Shown: positions 43,785 through 53,175 of the stretch, piece by piece
Layout of the letters: each line of letters begins with the position of its first letter
Position numbering within the stretch: position 1 is the stretch's first letter
Assembly (NCBI GenBank): GCA_027307165.1
Contig: DAHUXM010000034.1
Location: 248,001-312,000, forward strand
Length of the DNA stretch: 64,000 bases
From: Gemmatimonadota bacterium
GTDB taxonomy: Bacteria > Gemmatimonadota > Gemmatimonadetes > Gemmatimonadales > Gemmatimonadaceae
Reading direction: 5' to 3'
Made by a program: the position numbers and the translations under genes
The notes under the pieces: model-generated
The model's input: the letters and a program-made list of their open reading frames with translations, nothing else
What the model was told of the DNA's origin: nothing
The model's database searches: none

Positions 43785-45811
43785 AGGCCCCCGGTCGCCT
43801 CACGATCGTACACGGCGTACTGGTCGTATTCGCGCTCGCGCTGATCGCGAAGGCCGGATACGAGCAGCTCTTTCGCAGCGATTACTGGAGCAAGATCGGC
43901 CAGCGCCAGCACTACGTGTCGTCGGGATTGCCGGCGCCGCGCGGACAGATACTCGACGCCGCGGGGCGGCCGCTCGTGGAGAGCAGGGAGATGGTGCGCA
44001 TCAGCGTGGCGCCGCGCCAGGTGAGAAATCGGGCCGCCCTTGCGCGCGATCTGAAACTTGCGAGCGTCGATCCGCGTTTCGTATCGATGTCACTCGATAC
44101 GATGCGAAAGTGGGTGGACGTTCCCGGCGCGTTTCTTCCCAACGCAGTTGCGCCAGCGATCGCATTGCGCGGCGTGTATTCCAAACCGGTTATGGATCGC
44201 GTTTACGCCACGTCGGGTGGCATCAGGCGGATCGTCGGCCGCGTCGGTCCTGACGGGAAGGCCCTGGACGGCATAGAGCTCGCGCTCGATTCGCTGTTGC
44301 GCGGCGACACAGCGACGGTGCGCGTCGCGCGCGACAAGAGTGGCCGTCCGCTCGCCGCACCGGACGACGCGGATGATCCGACACCCGGGAGCACAGTCGT
44401 TCTCACGATCAATCGCGAGCTGCAGGAGATCTGCGATCGCGCGCTGGCAGTGGCTGTCGACAGCCTGCACGCCGACGGGGGCGACATCGTCGTGATGAAT
44501 CCCAACACCGGCGACATTCTCGCGATGGCGAGCAATCGTGCCGATCCGTCTGCAGTCGCGAATACAGCCGTCACGGAGCCGTACGAGCCAGGCTCGACGA
44601 TGAAGCCGTTCGTCGCCGCGCGCTTGCTGCAACTCGGCAGGGCGACTCCCGATCAGACCGTCGACACGTACGGCGGTCATCTAACAATCAACGGGCGCAC
44701 CATCACCGACGCGGACGAACACCCGTCGATCCTGTCGCTCACGGACGTGATCAAGCATTCGAGCAACGTCGGCATTGTTCGTTTCGCGGATCGGATGTCA
44801 GTCCGGGAGAAGTTCGAGATGCTGCGCGACATGGGGTTCGGAACGCAGACGACAGTTGCACTGCCGGCTGAATCGCCCGGTGTCGTGCGTGATCCCAGTG
44901 GGTGGACGCCGCAATCGGCAGCGTCGGTCGTCATGGGCTACGAAGTGTCGGTTACTCCGCTGCAGATGGTCACCGCGTACAGCGCGATCGCGAATGGTGG
45001 CGAGCTGCTCGTGCCGCACATCGTCAAGGAGATACGTGCGGCCGACGGCACCGTACGCTACGCCGCGCAACGTCAGGTCGTACGACGCGTGATGACTCCG
45101 GAGGTCGCGACGGAAGTGCGTACGATGTTGCGCGATGTGGTTGCGGGAGGAACATCCACCAAGGCCGATCTGGCCACCCTCGACGTGGCGGGAAAGAGCG
45201 GCACTGCGCTTCGCAACGCACACGGACGTTACATCGCAGGCTCCTATACCGCGTCGTTCGTCGGACTCTTTCCGGATGACAAGCCGCAATTCGTCATTCT
45301 CGTCAAGCTGGACAATCCTCAGATGGGGTTCTACGGAGGAATCGTGGCCGGAGGAGTGACCAACGTCGTTTTGCGTGCAGCACTCGCGGCGCGTGACGCC
45401 GCGCTCAATCGTGGTGAGCTCGCGTCATCCGTGCATGCCCCCCGTCCGGACACGACGCCGGCCGGAAAGGCGGCGGAGCGTGCGCGACTCGCGAGTGAAA
45501 GGAGGATCGATAGTGCCGACGTGGCGGATTCACTGCGCGAGCTGGCCCATGCTCCGCCCGTGGATTCCGATCCGCGGACAAGCGAGTCATACGTCGTGAC
45601 TCTGCCGTCGAAAACGCGCGCGATTCCCCCCGTGGTGTCGCCGCGCGCGGTGCCGGACGTCGCGGGACTGCCGCTCCGTTCCGCGGTGCGCGCGTTGCAC
45701 GCCGCAGGCTTCAGGGTCCAGCTCGTGCAGGACGCCGCGTTGCCTCTGGTGCCGGTTGCAGGAACGATGCTCGAGGCCGGCCGCGTGGTGAAGTTGGGTA
45801 TCGCACATTGA
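43781..45811 (+). CDS. ftsI: Division-specific transpeptidase (PBP3) with C-terminal PASTA domain
   Basis: FtsI cross-links septal peptidoglycan. The 676-residue protein has one N-terminal membrane helix (about 8-25), a PBP dimer domain opening SSGLPAPRGQILDAAGRPLV, and a transpeptidase domain with SxxK (EPGSTMKPF, Ser272), SxN (SSNVG, about 327-329) and KSGT (about 472-475). After a low-complexity linker the last 70 residues form a PASTA domain (VPDVAGLPLRSAVRALHAAG ... GRVVKLGI). PASTA tails on the division PBP are common in Gram-positives and rarer in diderms. ATG overlaps ftsL; stop overlaps murE. Confidence 0.94.
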   Translation: MKAPGRLTIVHGVLVVFALALIAKAGYEQLFRSDYWSKIGQRQHYVSSGLPAPRGQILDAAGRPLVESREMVRISVAPRQVRNRAALARDLKLASVDPRFVSMSLDTMRKWVDVPGAFLPNAVAPAIALRGVYSKPVMDRVYATSGGIRRIVGRVGPDGKALDGIELALDSLLRGDTATVRVARDKSGRPLAAPDDADDPTPGSTVVLTINRELQEICDRALAVAVDSLHADGGDIVVMNPNTGDILAMASNRADPSAVANTAVTEPYEPGSTMKPFVAARLLQLGRATPDQTVDTYGGHLTINGRTITDADEHPSILSLTDVIKHSSNVGIVRFADRMSVREKFEMLRDMGFGTQTTVALPAESPGVVRDPSGWTPQSAASVVMGYEVSVTPLQMVTAYSAIANGGELLVPHIVKEIRAADGTVRYAAQRQVVRRVMTPEVATEVRTMLRDVVAGGTSTKADLATLDVAGKSGTALRNAHGRYIAGSYTASFVGLFPDDKPQFVILVKLDNPQMGFYGGIVAGGVTNVVLRAALAARDAALNRGELASSVHAPRPDTTPAGKAAERARLASERRIDSADVADSLRELAHAPPVDSDPRTSESYVVTLPSKTRAIPPVVSPRAVPDVAGLPLRSAVRALHAAGFRVQLVQDAALPLVPVAGTMLEAGRVVKLGIAH

Positions 45812-47040
45812 GCGGGGCAACAAAGGACCCGATCGTTGCCGCGAAGCGCATCGAGATCGCGCGCGCCGCCGCTGCGCGTTACGGTTATCCGGGACTTTCG
45901 TTGCGCACCGTTGCCGTAACCGGGACCAACGGAAAAACGACCACTGTCAACATCCTGCGTGCGTTGCTCGATCTTCCAGTTGCGCCGGCTGCATCGATCG
46001 GAACACTCGGCGTTCTCGTCGGCGCGGAGGGCAAGCTCGTTCCCGGCGGGCTCGGCCTCACGACGCCGGGACCGGACGAGCTTCAGCGGGTTTTGCGTGA
46101 GCTGGTCGACATGGGCATTCGTTCGCTTGCCATGGAAGTTTCGTCGCACGCGCTGGATCAGGCGCGCGTATTCGGAATGAGCTTCGATGCCGCAGTATTC
46201 ACCAACATCACGCGGGATCATCTCGACTACCACGGTACGATGGAGGAGTACTTCGGCGCGAAGGCGAAGCTCATCTCCTATCTCAAGACGACCGGGATCG
46301 CAGTGGTGAACGCGGATCAGCCGGAGTGGACGTCGCTTCCGGTCGCGCCGCGAACCGTGACGTACGGAATCACCGGCGGCGACATGCGTGCCGAGGACGT
46401 CACGTTCGACGCCACCGGAAGCAGCTGGATGTTGAGGATGGGTGATGAATCGGTGCCCGTTCGGTTGCCGCTCGTCGGTGATTTCAATGTCATTAACGCG
46501 CTCGCGGCGGCTTGTGCTGCTCAATCCCTTGGCATTCCGCTCCGCGCACTCGCATACGCGCTGCGCGAGATTCCACAGATACCCGGGCGACTCGAGCTGA
46601 TTGCCCAGGAGCCGCCGGTTATCCGCGATTACGCTCACACTCCCGACGCACTCATCCGATCTCTCGCTGCGGTGCGGCCGTTCGTATCGGGAAAGTTGAT
46701 ACTCGTGTTCGGCGCTGGCGGCGACCGTGATCCGGGCAAGCGTCCGCTCATGGGCGCGGCTGCGGAGGCCGGTGCGGACAGGGTCATCGTTACGAGCGAC
46801 AATCCGCGCACGGAGGATCCGGACATGATCATCGATGAAATCGAGCGCGGGATGTCGTTACCGCACGATCGCATTACGGATCGGCGGAAGGCGATCGCGC
46901 ACGCAATCGCCATGGCCGGACCAAACGACACCATTCTGCTCGCAGGCAAGGGCCACGAGACCTACCAGGTGATCGGCACGGAGAAACATCCGTTCGATGA
47001 GCGTCAGGTAGTCGCAGAACTGCTGGGTCACGCGACTTGA
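45808..47040 (+). CDS. murE: MurE ligase lacking the N-terminal UDP-binding domain
   Basis: MurE adds the third amino acid to UDP-MurNAc-L-Ala-D-Glu. The ATP-binding motif TVAVTGTNGKTTTVNIL begins near residue 33, whereas in full-length MurE (about 490 residues) it lies near 110; the product is only 410 residues. The missing part is the first, UDP-binding domain. The rest is intact: TNITRDHLDYHGTMEEYFGA, the diaminopimelate-specific DNPRTEDP and the terminal GKGHETYQ motif. Start is a TTG overlapping the ftsI stop by four bases, and upstream is ftsI in a different frame, so the domain is not simply missed by a wrong start. Confidence 0.9.
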   Translation: MSGATKDPIVAAKRIEIARAAAARYGYPGLSLRTVAVTGTNGKTTTVNILRALLDLPVAPAASIGTLGVLVGAEGKLVPGGLGLTTPGPDELQRVLRELVDMGIRSLAMEVSSHALDQARVFGMSFDAAVFTNITRDHLDYHGTMEEYFGAKAKLISYLKTTGIAVVNADQPEWTSLPVAPRTVTYGITGGDMRAEDVTFDATGSSWMLRMGDESVPVRLPLVGDFNVINALAAACAAQSLGIPLRALAYALREIPQIPGRLELIAQEPPVIRDYAHTPDALIRSLAAVRPFVSGKLILVFGAGGDRDPGKRPLMGAAAEAGADRVIVTSDNPRTEDPDMIIDEIERGMSLPHDRITDRRKAIAHAIAMAGPNDTILLAGKGHETYQVIGTEKHPFDERQVVAELLGHAT

Positions 47041-48398
47041 GCGACGCATTCTGGACGGCTGACAGGCTCGCTCACGCCCTTGCGTCGCGAATCTCGACCA
47101 ACGCGCCGCGCGGCTCGCACGCACTTGGAAACGTGTCCACCGACACACGCTCGCTTCGTCCGGGCGATATATTCGTTGCGCTGATCGGCGATAGATTCGA
47201 CGCGCATGATTTTCTCAGGGATGCTGTTGCCGCGGGCGCGCGAGCTCTGGTAGTGAGTCGCAACGCAGCAATCGGCGAGTTCGACGTTCCCATCTACCTC
47301 GTCGATGACACGCTCGTCGCGCTCGGCGATCTTGCCCACTTCAGGCGGTTGGCGTGGGGCGGTCCGGTAATCGCAGTCGCCGGTAGCAACGGCAAGACCG
47401 GCACCAAGGAGTTGTTGCGCTCGGCGCTGGAGTCGCGCCTCGCAGTGCACGCGACGAGCGGCAATCTCAACAATCGCATCGGTGTGCCTCTGACACTGCT
47501 TGCGCTGCCCGTCGAGTCGGACGTTGCAATCATCGAGCTTGGTACGAGCATACCGGGCGAGATTGCGATATTGCGTGATATCTCGCGCCCCGACGTCGCA
47601 ATCGTTACCTCGATTGCGGAGGAACATCTCGAAGGCTTCGGCGATCTCGCCGGAGTGATGCGCGAGGAGACATCGGTGTTTCACGGTGTCGCGGTCGGGA
47701 TAGTCCCGTCGTCGGATGTAAATCTTGTGGCCGCTGCCTCGCCGCTGCGTCTGGTGACCGCAGGACTCGACGAGGGCGACGTTCACGCGACCTCCTGGAA
47801 GCTGGAGACCGACGGTACCGGGACCGTGACAGTCGACGGCATATCCATTCATTCGCCGCTGCGCGGTGCTCACAATCTCAGGAACCTGATGCTTGCGCTC
47901 GCCGCGGCACGCGAAGTCGGTGTCGGGGCGCAGGACGCGGCACGCGGCATCGCGTCGCTCACGCCACCACCGATGCGTGCAAACTGGCAGACGATCGGGC
48001 GCGCGCTCGTGATCAACGACGCGTACAATTCGAATCCCGGATCTGCAATCGCTGCGATCGACATGCTCACCGCGGCACCGGGTATGCAGAAAGTCGTGGT
48101 GCTTGGCTCGATGCTTGAACTGGGTGCCAACTCGGACCGCTGTCATGATGACGTCGCGCGCGCGGCTATCGCTGCGCCGGTGGCCGTCATCGGCGGATTC
48201 GGCGAGTTCGCGGCAGCGCTTCGACGAGTCGCTCCGGATGATGAACGGGTCGTGATTGCCGGCGACGTCGACCAGCTGTGGTCCGCGCTCGCTCCGCATC
48301 TGCAGTACGATGCCACCATATTGTTGAAGGCGTCTCGTGGCGCGAAGCTCGAGCGCATCCTCCCACACATCACCAGCTGGGCGAACCACGATTGCTGA
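47037..48398 (+). CDS. murF: UDP-N-acetylmuramoyl-tripeptide-D-alanyl-D-alanine ligase
   Basis: MurF adds D-Ala-D-Ala to the UDP-MurNAc tripeptide. The 453-residue protein has all three domains: an N-terminal UDP-binding domain (NVSTDTRSLRPGDIFVAL), an ATPase domain with VIAVAGSNGKTGTKELLRSA and TSIAEEHLEGFG, and a C-terminal domain with VINDAYNSNPGSAIAAIDML. Start is TTG 47037 overlapping the murE stop. Unlike the adjacent murE it keeps its first domain. The next gene, mraY, begins within its last codons. Confidence 0.94.
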   Translation: MSDAFWTADRLAHALASRISTNAPRGSHALGNVSTDTRSLRPGDIFVALIGDRFDAHDFLRDAVAAGARALVVSRNAAIGEFDVPIYLVDDTLVALGDLAHFRRLAWGGPVIAVAGSNGKTGTKELLRSALESRLAVHATSGNLNNRIGVPLTLLALPVESDVAIIELGTSIPGEIAILRDISRPDVAIVTSIAEEHLEGFGDLAGVMREETSVFHGVAVGIVPSSDVNLVAAASPLRLVTAGLDEGDVHATSWKLETDGTGTVTVDGISIHSPLRGAHNLRNLMLALAAAREVGVGAQDAARGIASLTPPPMRANWQTIGRALVINDAYNSNPGSAIAAIDMLTAAPGMQKVVVLGSMLELGANSDRCHDDVARAAIAAPVAVIGGFGEFAAALRRVAPDDERVVIAGDVDQLWSALAPHLQYDATILLKASRGAKLERILPHITSWANHDC

Positions 48399-49534
48399 AC
48401 TACCTCCTTGTTCCGCTCAGTCCGTACCTGGGATTCCTGCGGCTATTCAACTACATCAGCTTCCGCGCAGCGGGAGCAGCCGTCACTGCACTCCTACTGT
48501 CGTTCCTCGTAGGGCCAGTCATCATAGGCGCGCTGAAGCGCAATCGTATCGCCCAGGTGGTGCGGGCGGGAACGCCGGACAGTCATGCGGGCAAGGCCAA
48601 CACGCCCACGATGGGCGGTCTCATAATCCTGATCGCGACCATTCTGCCGACGGTGCTGTGGGCCCGTCTGACGAATCGGTACATCTGGGTCTGCGTCTTT
48701 GTGATGTTGTGGATGGGCGCGATTGGATTCCTCGACGATTACCTCAAGCTGCGCCAGAAAGCTCGCGGTGAAGCGAACCGGGGTTTGATCGAGCGGTACA
48801 AGCTTACCGGCCAGATTGCACTGGGACTCGCGCTTGGCCTCTACGTCTGGCACTTCCCGATCTCGAACCTCCCGGGTGCGTCGACGACGCTACCGTTCTA
48901 CAAGTACGTTCTGATAATTCCGCTATCACCGGCGCTCGCGTGGCTCTACGTTCTGTTCGTCACATTCGTGATGACAGGGACCAGCAACGCGGTGAACATG
49001 ACCGACGGGCTCGACGGTCTTGCCGCAGGTCTGGTCGCAATTGCCGCGCTGACGTTCGCCGGTTTCGCATACGTGATCGGCCGCGTCGATCTGAGTCACT
49101 CGCTCGGACTGTTCTTCATGAGCGGCGCCGGCGAGTTGACGGTCTTCTGCGCGTCCATACTCGGCGCGTGTATCGGATTTCTCTGGTTCAACACGCATCC
49201 GGCCGAAATCTTCATGGGTGATACGGGCTCGCTCGCACTTGGCGGCGCGCTCGGCGCCATTGCGGTGCTGCTCAAGTCCGAGTTCCTGCTTGTCTTTGTG
49301 GGTGGCTTGTTCGTCGCGGAGATGGTGTCGGTGATTCTGCAGCGGTACGTGTTCAAGTACCGGAAGAAACGCTACGGCGTGGAGTACGCGCGAGAGCATC
49401 GTGTGTTTCGCAGGGCTCCGCTGCACCATCACTTCGAGATGAAGGGGTGGACGGAGTCGCAGGTCGTGGTAAGGTTCTGGATCATCGGAATTCTCTGCGC
49501 TTTCCTCGCCTTCAGCACGCTCAAGCTGAGATGA
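48392..49534 (+). CDS. mraY: Phospho-N-acetylmuramoyl-pentapeptide transferase
   Basis: MraY transfers phospho-MurNAc-pentapeptide from UDP to undecaprenyl phosphate, making lipid I. The 380-residue protein has about ten transmembrane helices. Typical motifs are RAGTPDSHAGKANTPTMGG, GFLDDYLKLR (an Asp-Asp pair), SNAVNMTDGLDGLAAGL, WFNTHPAEIFMGDTGSLALG and the C-terminal RRAPLHHHFEMKGW. The TTG start (LNYLLVPLSPYLGFLR) sits six bases inside murF and matches the usual N terminus; a CTG follows as an alternative. Confidence 0.96.
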   Translation: MLNYLLVPLSPYLGFLRLFNYISFRAAGAAVTALLLSFLVGPVIIGALKRNRIAQVVRAGTPDSHAGKANTPTMGGLIILIATILPTVLWARLTNRYIWVCVFVMLWMGAIGFLDDYLKLRQKARGEANRGLIERYKLTGQIALGLALGLYVWHFPISNLPGASTTLPFYKYVLIIPLSPALAWLYVLFVTFVMTGTSNAVNMTDGLDGLAAGLVAIAALTFAGFAYVIGRVDLSHSLGLFFMSGAGELTVFCASILGACIGFLWFNTHPAEIFMGDTGSLALGGALGAIAVLLKSEFLLVFVGGLFVAEMVSVILQRYVFKYRKKRYGVEYAREHRVFRRAPLHHHFEMKGWTESQVVVRFWIIGILCAFLAFSTLKLR

Positions 49535-50913
49535 CCGTGCAGCCGATGATTCCGCCAACGGCAGGCGAGATCGTTGTGATCGGTCTCGGACGCAGCGGTG
49601 TCGCCGCCTCCAGCCTGCTTCGTGCACACGGCTACGACGTGTACGCGTGCGACGATGCCACCTCGCCCAAACTCGCCGATATCGCGCGCGAGCTCACAAC
49701 GCGTGGTGCGAGCGTCCAGACGGGAGGCCATGATGCGGCTCGAATAGCGCGCGCGGCTCTGGTCGTCGTCAGTCCGGGCGTGCCACCCGACGCGCCTGCC
49801 GTCGTCGCTGCCAGCAATGCGTCACGCGCTGTCGTTAGTGAGATCGAGATCGCGCTTCGCTACATGCCGAACGTTCGCTACATCGCGGTCACCGGCACCA
49901 ACGGCAAGACGACAACCACAGCGCTGATCGGAGCGCTCCTGCGCGCCCTGGGCGTGACCGCCCCCGACGCGGGCAATATCGGTACGCCACTGTCGGAGGT
50001 CGCACTCGCCGAGCCGCAGCCTGCGTGGGTGTCACTCGAGTTGTCGTCGTTCCAGCTTCACGACACGCCGAGCATCGCGCCGGACGTTGGCGTGCTCACA
50101 AACCTGAGTGCGGACCACCTGGATCGCTACGCGACCGTCGGCGATTACTTCGCTGACAAGGCTCTGCTGTTTCGCAACGCCACGTCACGATCGCGCTGGG
50201 TGGTGAACGCGGATGATCCCGTTTCGCTCGACATGGCGCGTGGCGTCGCGGGCGATCATTTTCATTTCAGCGTCGTCAAACAATCGGACGCATGGTACGA
50301 CCGCACCACAGATTCCCTCGTCGTGTTCGACACTCCGCTGCTCTCGCGCGGTGACGTGCATCTGCTCGGTGATCACAATGTCGCCAACGTTCTTGCGGCG
50401 TCGCTCGCCGTCATGGCTGCGTCCAGCGACTTCCGTACGCCCGCCGCTCGCGAGGCGATAGCCGATGCGCTGCGTTCATTTCGCGCGATGCCCAACCGGC
50501 TGGAAGTGGTCGGCGAGTGGAACGGCATCGAGTGGATAAACGATTCCAAGGCCACGAATGTCGCTTCGACTCTCGTGGCGGTGCAGGGAATGACGCGACC
50601 GGTCGTTCTGCTCCTCGGCGGTCGCCACAAGGGTGAGCCGTACACGGCGCTCGCCCAACCGATTGCGGAACACGTCAAGCACGTGATTGCCTTTGGTGAG
50701 GCCGCCCCGATCGTACAGCACGATCTGGCCAACGCGGTCGCGCTGACGCGCGTCGATGGCACATTCGAAGAAGTGATCGCCGCAGCCCGCGGTGTGGCCG
50801 CGAGCGGCGATGCGATTCTGCTCTCGCCCGCGTGCTCCAGCTACGACATGTTCAACAACTATGTGGAGCGCGGTCAGCGCTTCCGCGAGTTGGCGGCGCA
50901 GGGCAATGACTGA
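49531..50913 (+). CDS. murD: UDP-N-acetylmuramoyl-L-alanine-D-glutamate ligase
   Basis: MurD adds D-glutamate to UDP-MurNAc-L-Ala. The 460-residue protein has a Rossmann-type N-terminal domain (VVIGLGRSGVAASSLLRAHG), an ATP-binding motif AVTGTNGKTTTTALIGALL and downstream NLSADHLDRY, with the C-terminal domain carrying INDSKATNVASTLVA and SPACSSYDMFNNY. The ATG overlaps the mraY stop (ATGA), and ftsW begins eight bases before its end. Confidence 0.95.
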   Translation: MTVQPMIPPTAGEIVVIGLGRSGVAASSLLRAHGYDVYACDDATSPKLADIARELTTRGASVQTGGHDAARIARAALVVVSPGVPPDAPAVVAASNASRAVVSEIEIALRYMPNVRYIAVTGTNGKTTTTALIGALLRALGVTAPDAGNIGTPLSEVALAEPQPAWVSLELSSFQLHDTPSIAPDVGVLTNLSADHLDRYATVGDYFADKALLFRNATSRSRWVVNADDPVSLDMARGVAGDHFHFSVVKQSDAWYDRTTDSLVVFDTPLLSRGDVHLLGDHNVANVLAASLAVMAASSDFRTPAAREAIADALRSFRAMPNRLEVVGEWNGIEWINDSKATNVASTLVAVQGMTRPVVLLLGGRHKGEPYTALAQPIAEHVKHVIAFGEAAPIVQHDLANAVALTRVDGTFEEVIAAARGVAASGDAILLSPACSSYDMFNNYVERGQRFRELAAQGND

Positions 50914-52078
50914 AGCTGTTCAGCACGTGCGATATCGCTGGCACATGACCTGGGAAGCGCGCGTGCTCACCATGCTGACGCTCGCCTTCCTCGCGTTCGG
51001 CCTGGTTACGGTGTACAGCGCGAGCAGCATCGTGGCGCTGCAGGCGGGGCACAACGGCGCGTACTACATGCTGCGGCAGCTGAGCGGAATGCTGCTCGGG
51101 CTGGTGCTCTTTGCGTTTGCGGCCAAGTTCGACGCTGAGCGATGGTATGACCTGGCGTGGCCCGTGATGATCGTATGCCTCGTCCTGCTCATCATCGTCG
51201 TACTGCCGTTCACGATTCGCTGGGCGCCGCGAATCCATGGCGCGCGCCGGTATCTGTTCGGCTCCAGCATGCAGCCATCCGAAATCGCAAAGCTCGCCGT
51301 CGTGGTCTGGACCTCCATGCTCGTAGTGAAGAAGGGCGATGCGATGCGCCGGCTGAGCAAGGGATTGTTTCCGTTCCTCGTGATTGTCGGCCTGTTGGAC
51401 GTGCTGGTCTACGTCGAGCCCGACCTGTCGTCCGCGATGTTCTACACGCTGATCATGGGAATCATTCTGTTCGCCGCCGGCGTCCGGATCGGCCATTTCG
51501 TCGCTCTCGTGGCGATCGCGATTCCGGCGCTTTACTCCAGGGCGGAGAAGCTGCAGTACGTGATGCTGCGAATGACGGCGTTCTTCAATCCTGGTGTCGC
51601 GCCGCACGTGGACTATCAGGCGCGGCAGTCTCTCATCGCAATTGGTTCCGGAGGCCTGCTCGGCGTTGGATTCGGGCAGGGAAGGCAGCAGTACGGATTC
51701 CTTCCGTTTGCGTACGACGACTTCATTGCCGCCAACATCGGTGAGGAACGCGGCTTCATTGGGCTCGCCTTGCTGGTGCTCGGGTTCGTGGCGTATGCCT
51801 ATCTGGGCTTCCGGATCGCTCGGGCCGCCCGGTCCAAGTTCCAGCAACTGGTGGCCGTGGGGATAGTCGCTACGATCGTGATCAGCGCATTTCTCCACAT
51901 TGGCGTCACCATCGGGCTGCTGCCGAACACGGGGCTCGCTCTTCCATTCATATCCTATGGACGCACGAGCATGCTTCTAACGCTCGTGATGACCGGGATC
52001 CTGATAAACATCGGGAGTGAGCGCGAACGGGTGATCGGTGAAGGCGCGACCAACCCTCTGCGGTCTGCGGAGCAGTGA
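50906..52078 (+). CDS. ftsW: Peptidoglycan glycosyltransferase FtsW
   Basis: FtsW is the SEDS-family polymerase that works with FtsI at the septum. The 390-residue protein has nine to ten membrane segments, with the SEDS motifs in GARRYLFGSSMQPSEIAK, YVEPDLSSAMFY (including the catalytic Asp), GQGRQQYGFLPFAYDDFIAA and the C-terminal LPNTGLALPFISYGRTSML. The N terminus overlaps murD by eight bases. It precedes murG, so the flippase and polymerase steps around lipid II are adjacent in this series; MurJ is not in the window. Confidence 0.95.
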   Translation: MTEAVQHVRYRWHMTWEARVLTMLTLAFLAFGLVTVYSASSIVALQAGHNGAYYMLRQLSGMLLGLVLFAFAAKFDAERWYDLAWPVMIVCLVLLIIVVLPFTIRWAPRIHGARRYLFGSSMQPSEIAKLAVVVWTSMLVVKKGDAMRRLSKGLFPFLVIVGLLDVLVYVEPDLSSAMFYTLIMGIILFAAGVRIGHFVALVAIAIPALYSRAEKLQYVMLRMTAFFNPGVAPHVDYQARQSLIAIGSGGLLGVGFGQGRQQYGFLPFAYDDFIAANIGEERGFIGLALLVLGFVAYAYLGFRIARAARSKFQQLVAVGIVATIVISAFLHIGVTIGLLPNTGLALPFISYGRTSMLLTLVMTGILINIGSERERVIGEGATNPLRSAEQ

Positions 52079-53175
52079 ACGTTCTCTTCGCGGGCGGCGG
52101 CAGCGGAGGGCACCTCTATCCTGCGCTGGCAATCGCCCGTGCGATGGTCGCGGCCGACTCGCGGGTCGTTCCGTTCTTTATTGGCGCCGAGCGCGGGATC
52201 GAGCGGACCATTCTGCCCGAGACCGAGTTCGAGTACGAGCTATTGAACCTGCATCCGCTCTACCGGTCACAGCCGTGGCGAAACTGGCGTACGATCATGG
52301 CATCGACCGGCAGTTGGCGCCGGATTACCCGGATCGCCGCCGAGCGGTCGCCCCGCGCGCTGGTCGCCACAGGCGGGTACGCCGCCGGCATCGCTCTCGG
52401 AGTCGCTGCGAAACGGCGGATTCCGATCGTGATCCAGGACCAGAACAGCGTTCCAGGGCTCACGGTTCGCTGGTTCGCGCCGCGTGCAGCTCAGCTGCAC
52501 CTTGGCTTTCCGGAAGCGGCGCGCGCTCTTCGTCTGGGCAGTCGAACGCAAGTATTCTATTCCGGCAACCCGATCGCCCCGCCTCCGCCGTTGAACGAAC
52601 GACCGTCCAAACTGGAGGCGGTGGCAAGGTGGGGATTTACCGATACGGCGGCTCCGGTGCTGCTCGTCTTCGGAGGGAGCCAGGGGGCTGAGGCGATCAA
52701 CGGGGTCGTGGCGAAGTGGCTGGCTCGAACGGGGAAGGAGATCCGCGTCATCTGGGCGACCGGTCCGGCGAACTTCGGAAAGTACGCCCGGTACGAGCGT
52801 GGTTCGGTGCGCGTGGTTCCGTACATCTCGGACATGGCCTCAGCCTACTGCGCGGCGGATCTGGCGCTCACTCGCGCCGGCGCGATGACCACGGCGGAGC
52901 TCTCCGCGTGGGGCATTCCCACGATTCTGGTGCCGCTCCCAACAGCCGCGGCGGACCACCAGACGCATAATGCCCGGGCCATCGCCGACGCTGGTGCCGC
53001 CGTCATGATTCAGCAGGAGGCGCTGACGCCGGAGTCGCTCGGAGCGATGGTCACGCGGCTCGCGACCGATGCCGCGATGCGGAATGAGATGCGTGAAAAA
53101 ACGTTGATGCGCGCTCGACCTGATGCGGCGCAAGCTATTGCTGTTAAAATACTTGAGATGGATTGCTTCAAGTGA
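52075..53175 (+). CDS. murG: UDP-N-acetylglucosamine-MurNAc-pentapeptide transferase MurG
   Basis: MurG adds GlcNAc to lipid I to make lipid II on the inner face of the membrane. The 366-residue protein shows the N-terminal LFAGGGSGGHLYPALAIA motif, VIQDQNSVPGLTVRWFAPRA and the donor-binding LVFGGSQGAEAINGVVAKWL followed by LALTRAGAMTTAELSAWGIP and PTAAADHQTHNARAIADAGA. The GTG start overlaps the ftsW stop. Its stop overlaps the proposed murC start. Confidence 0.96.
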   Translation: MNVLFAGGGSGGHLYPALAIARAMVAADSRVVPFFIGAERGIERTILPETEFEYELLNLHPLYRSQPWRNWRTIMASTGSWRRITRIAAERSPRALVATGGYAAGIALGVAAKRRIPIVIQDQNSVPGLTVRWFAPRAAQLHLGFPEAARALRLGSRTQVFYSGNPIAPPPPLNERPSKLEAVARWGFTDTAAPVLLVFGGSQGAEAINGVVAKWLARTGKEIRVIWATGPANFGKYARYERGSVRVVPYISDMASAYCAADLALTRAGAMTTAELSAWGIPTILVPLPTAAADHQTHNARAIADAGAAVMIQQEALTPESLGAMVTRLATDAAMRNEMREKTLMRARPDAAQAIAVKILEMDCFK

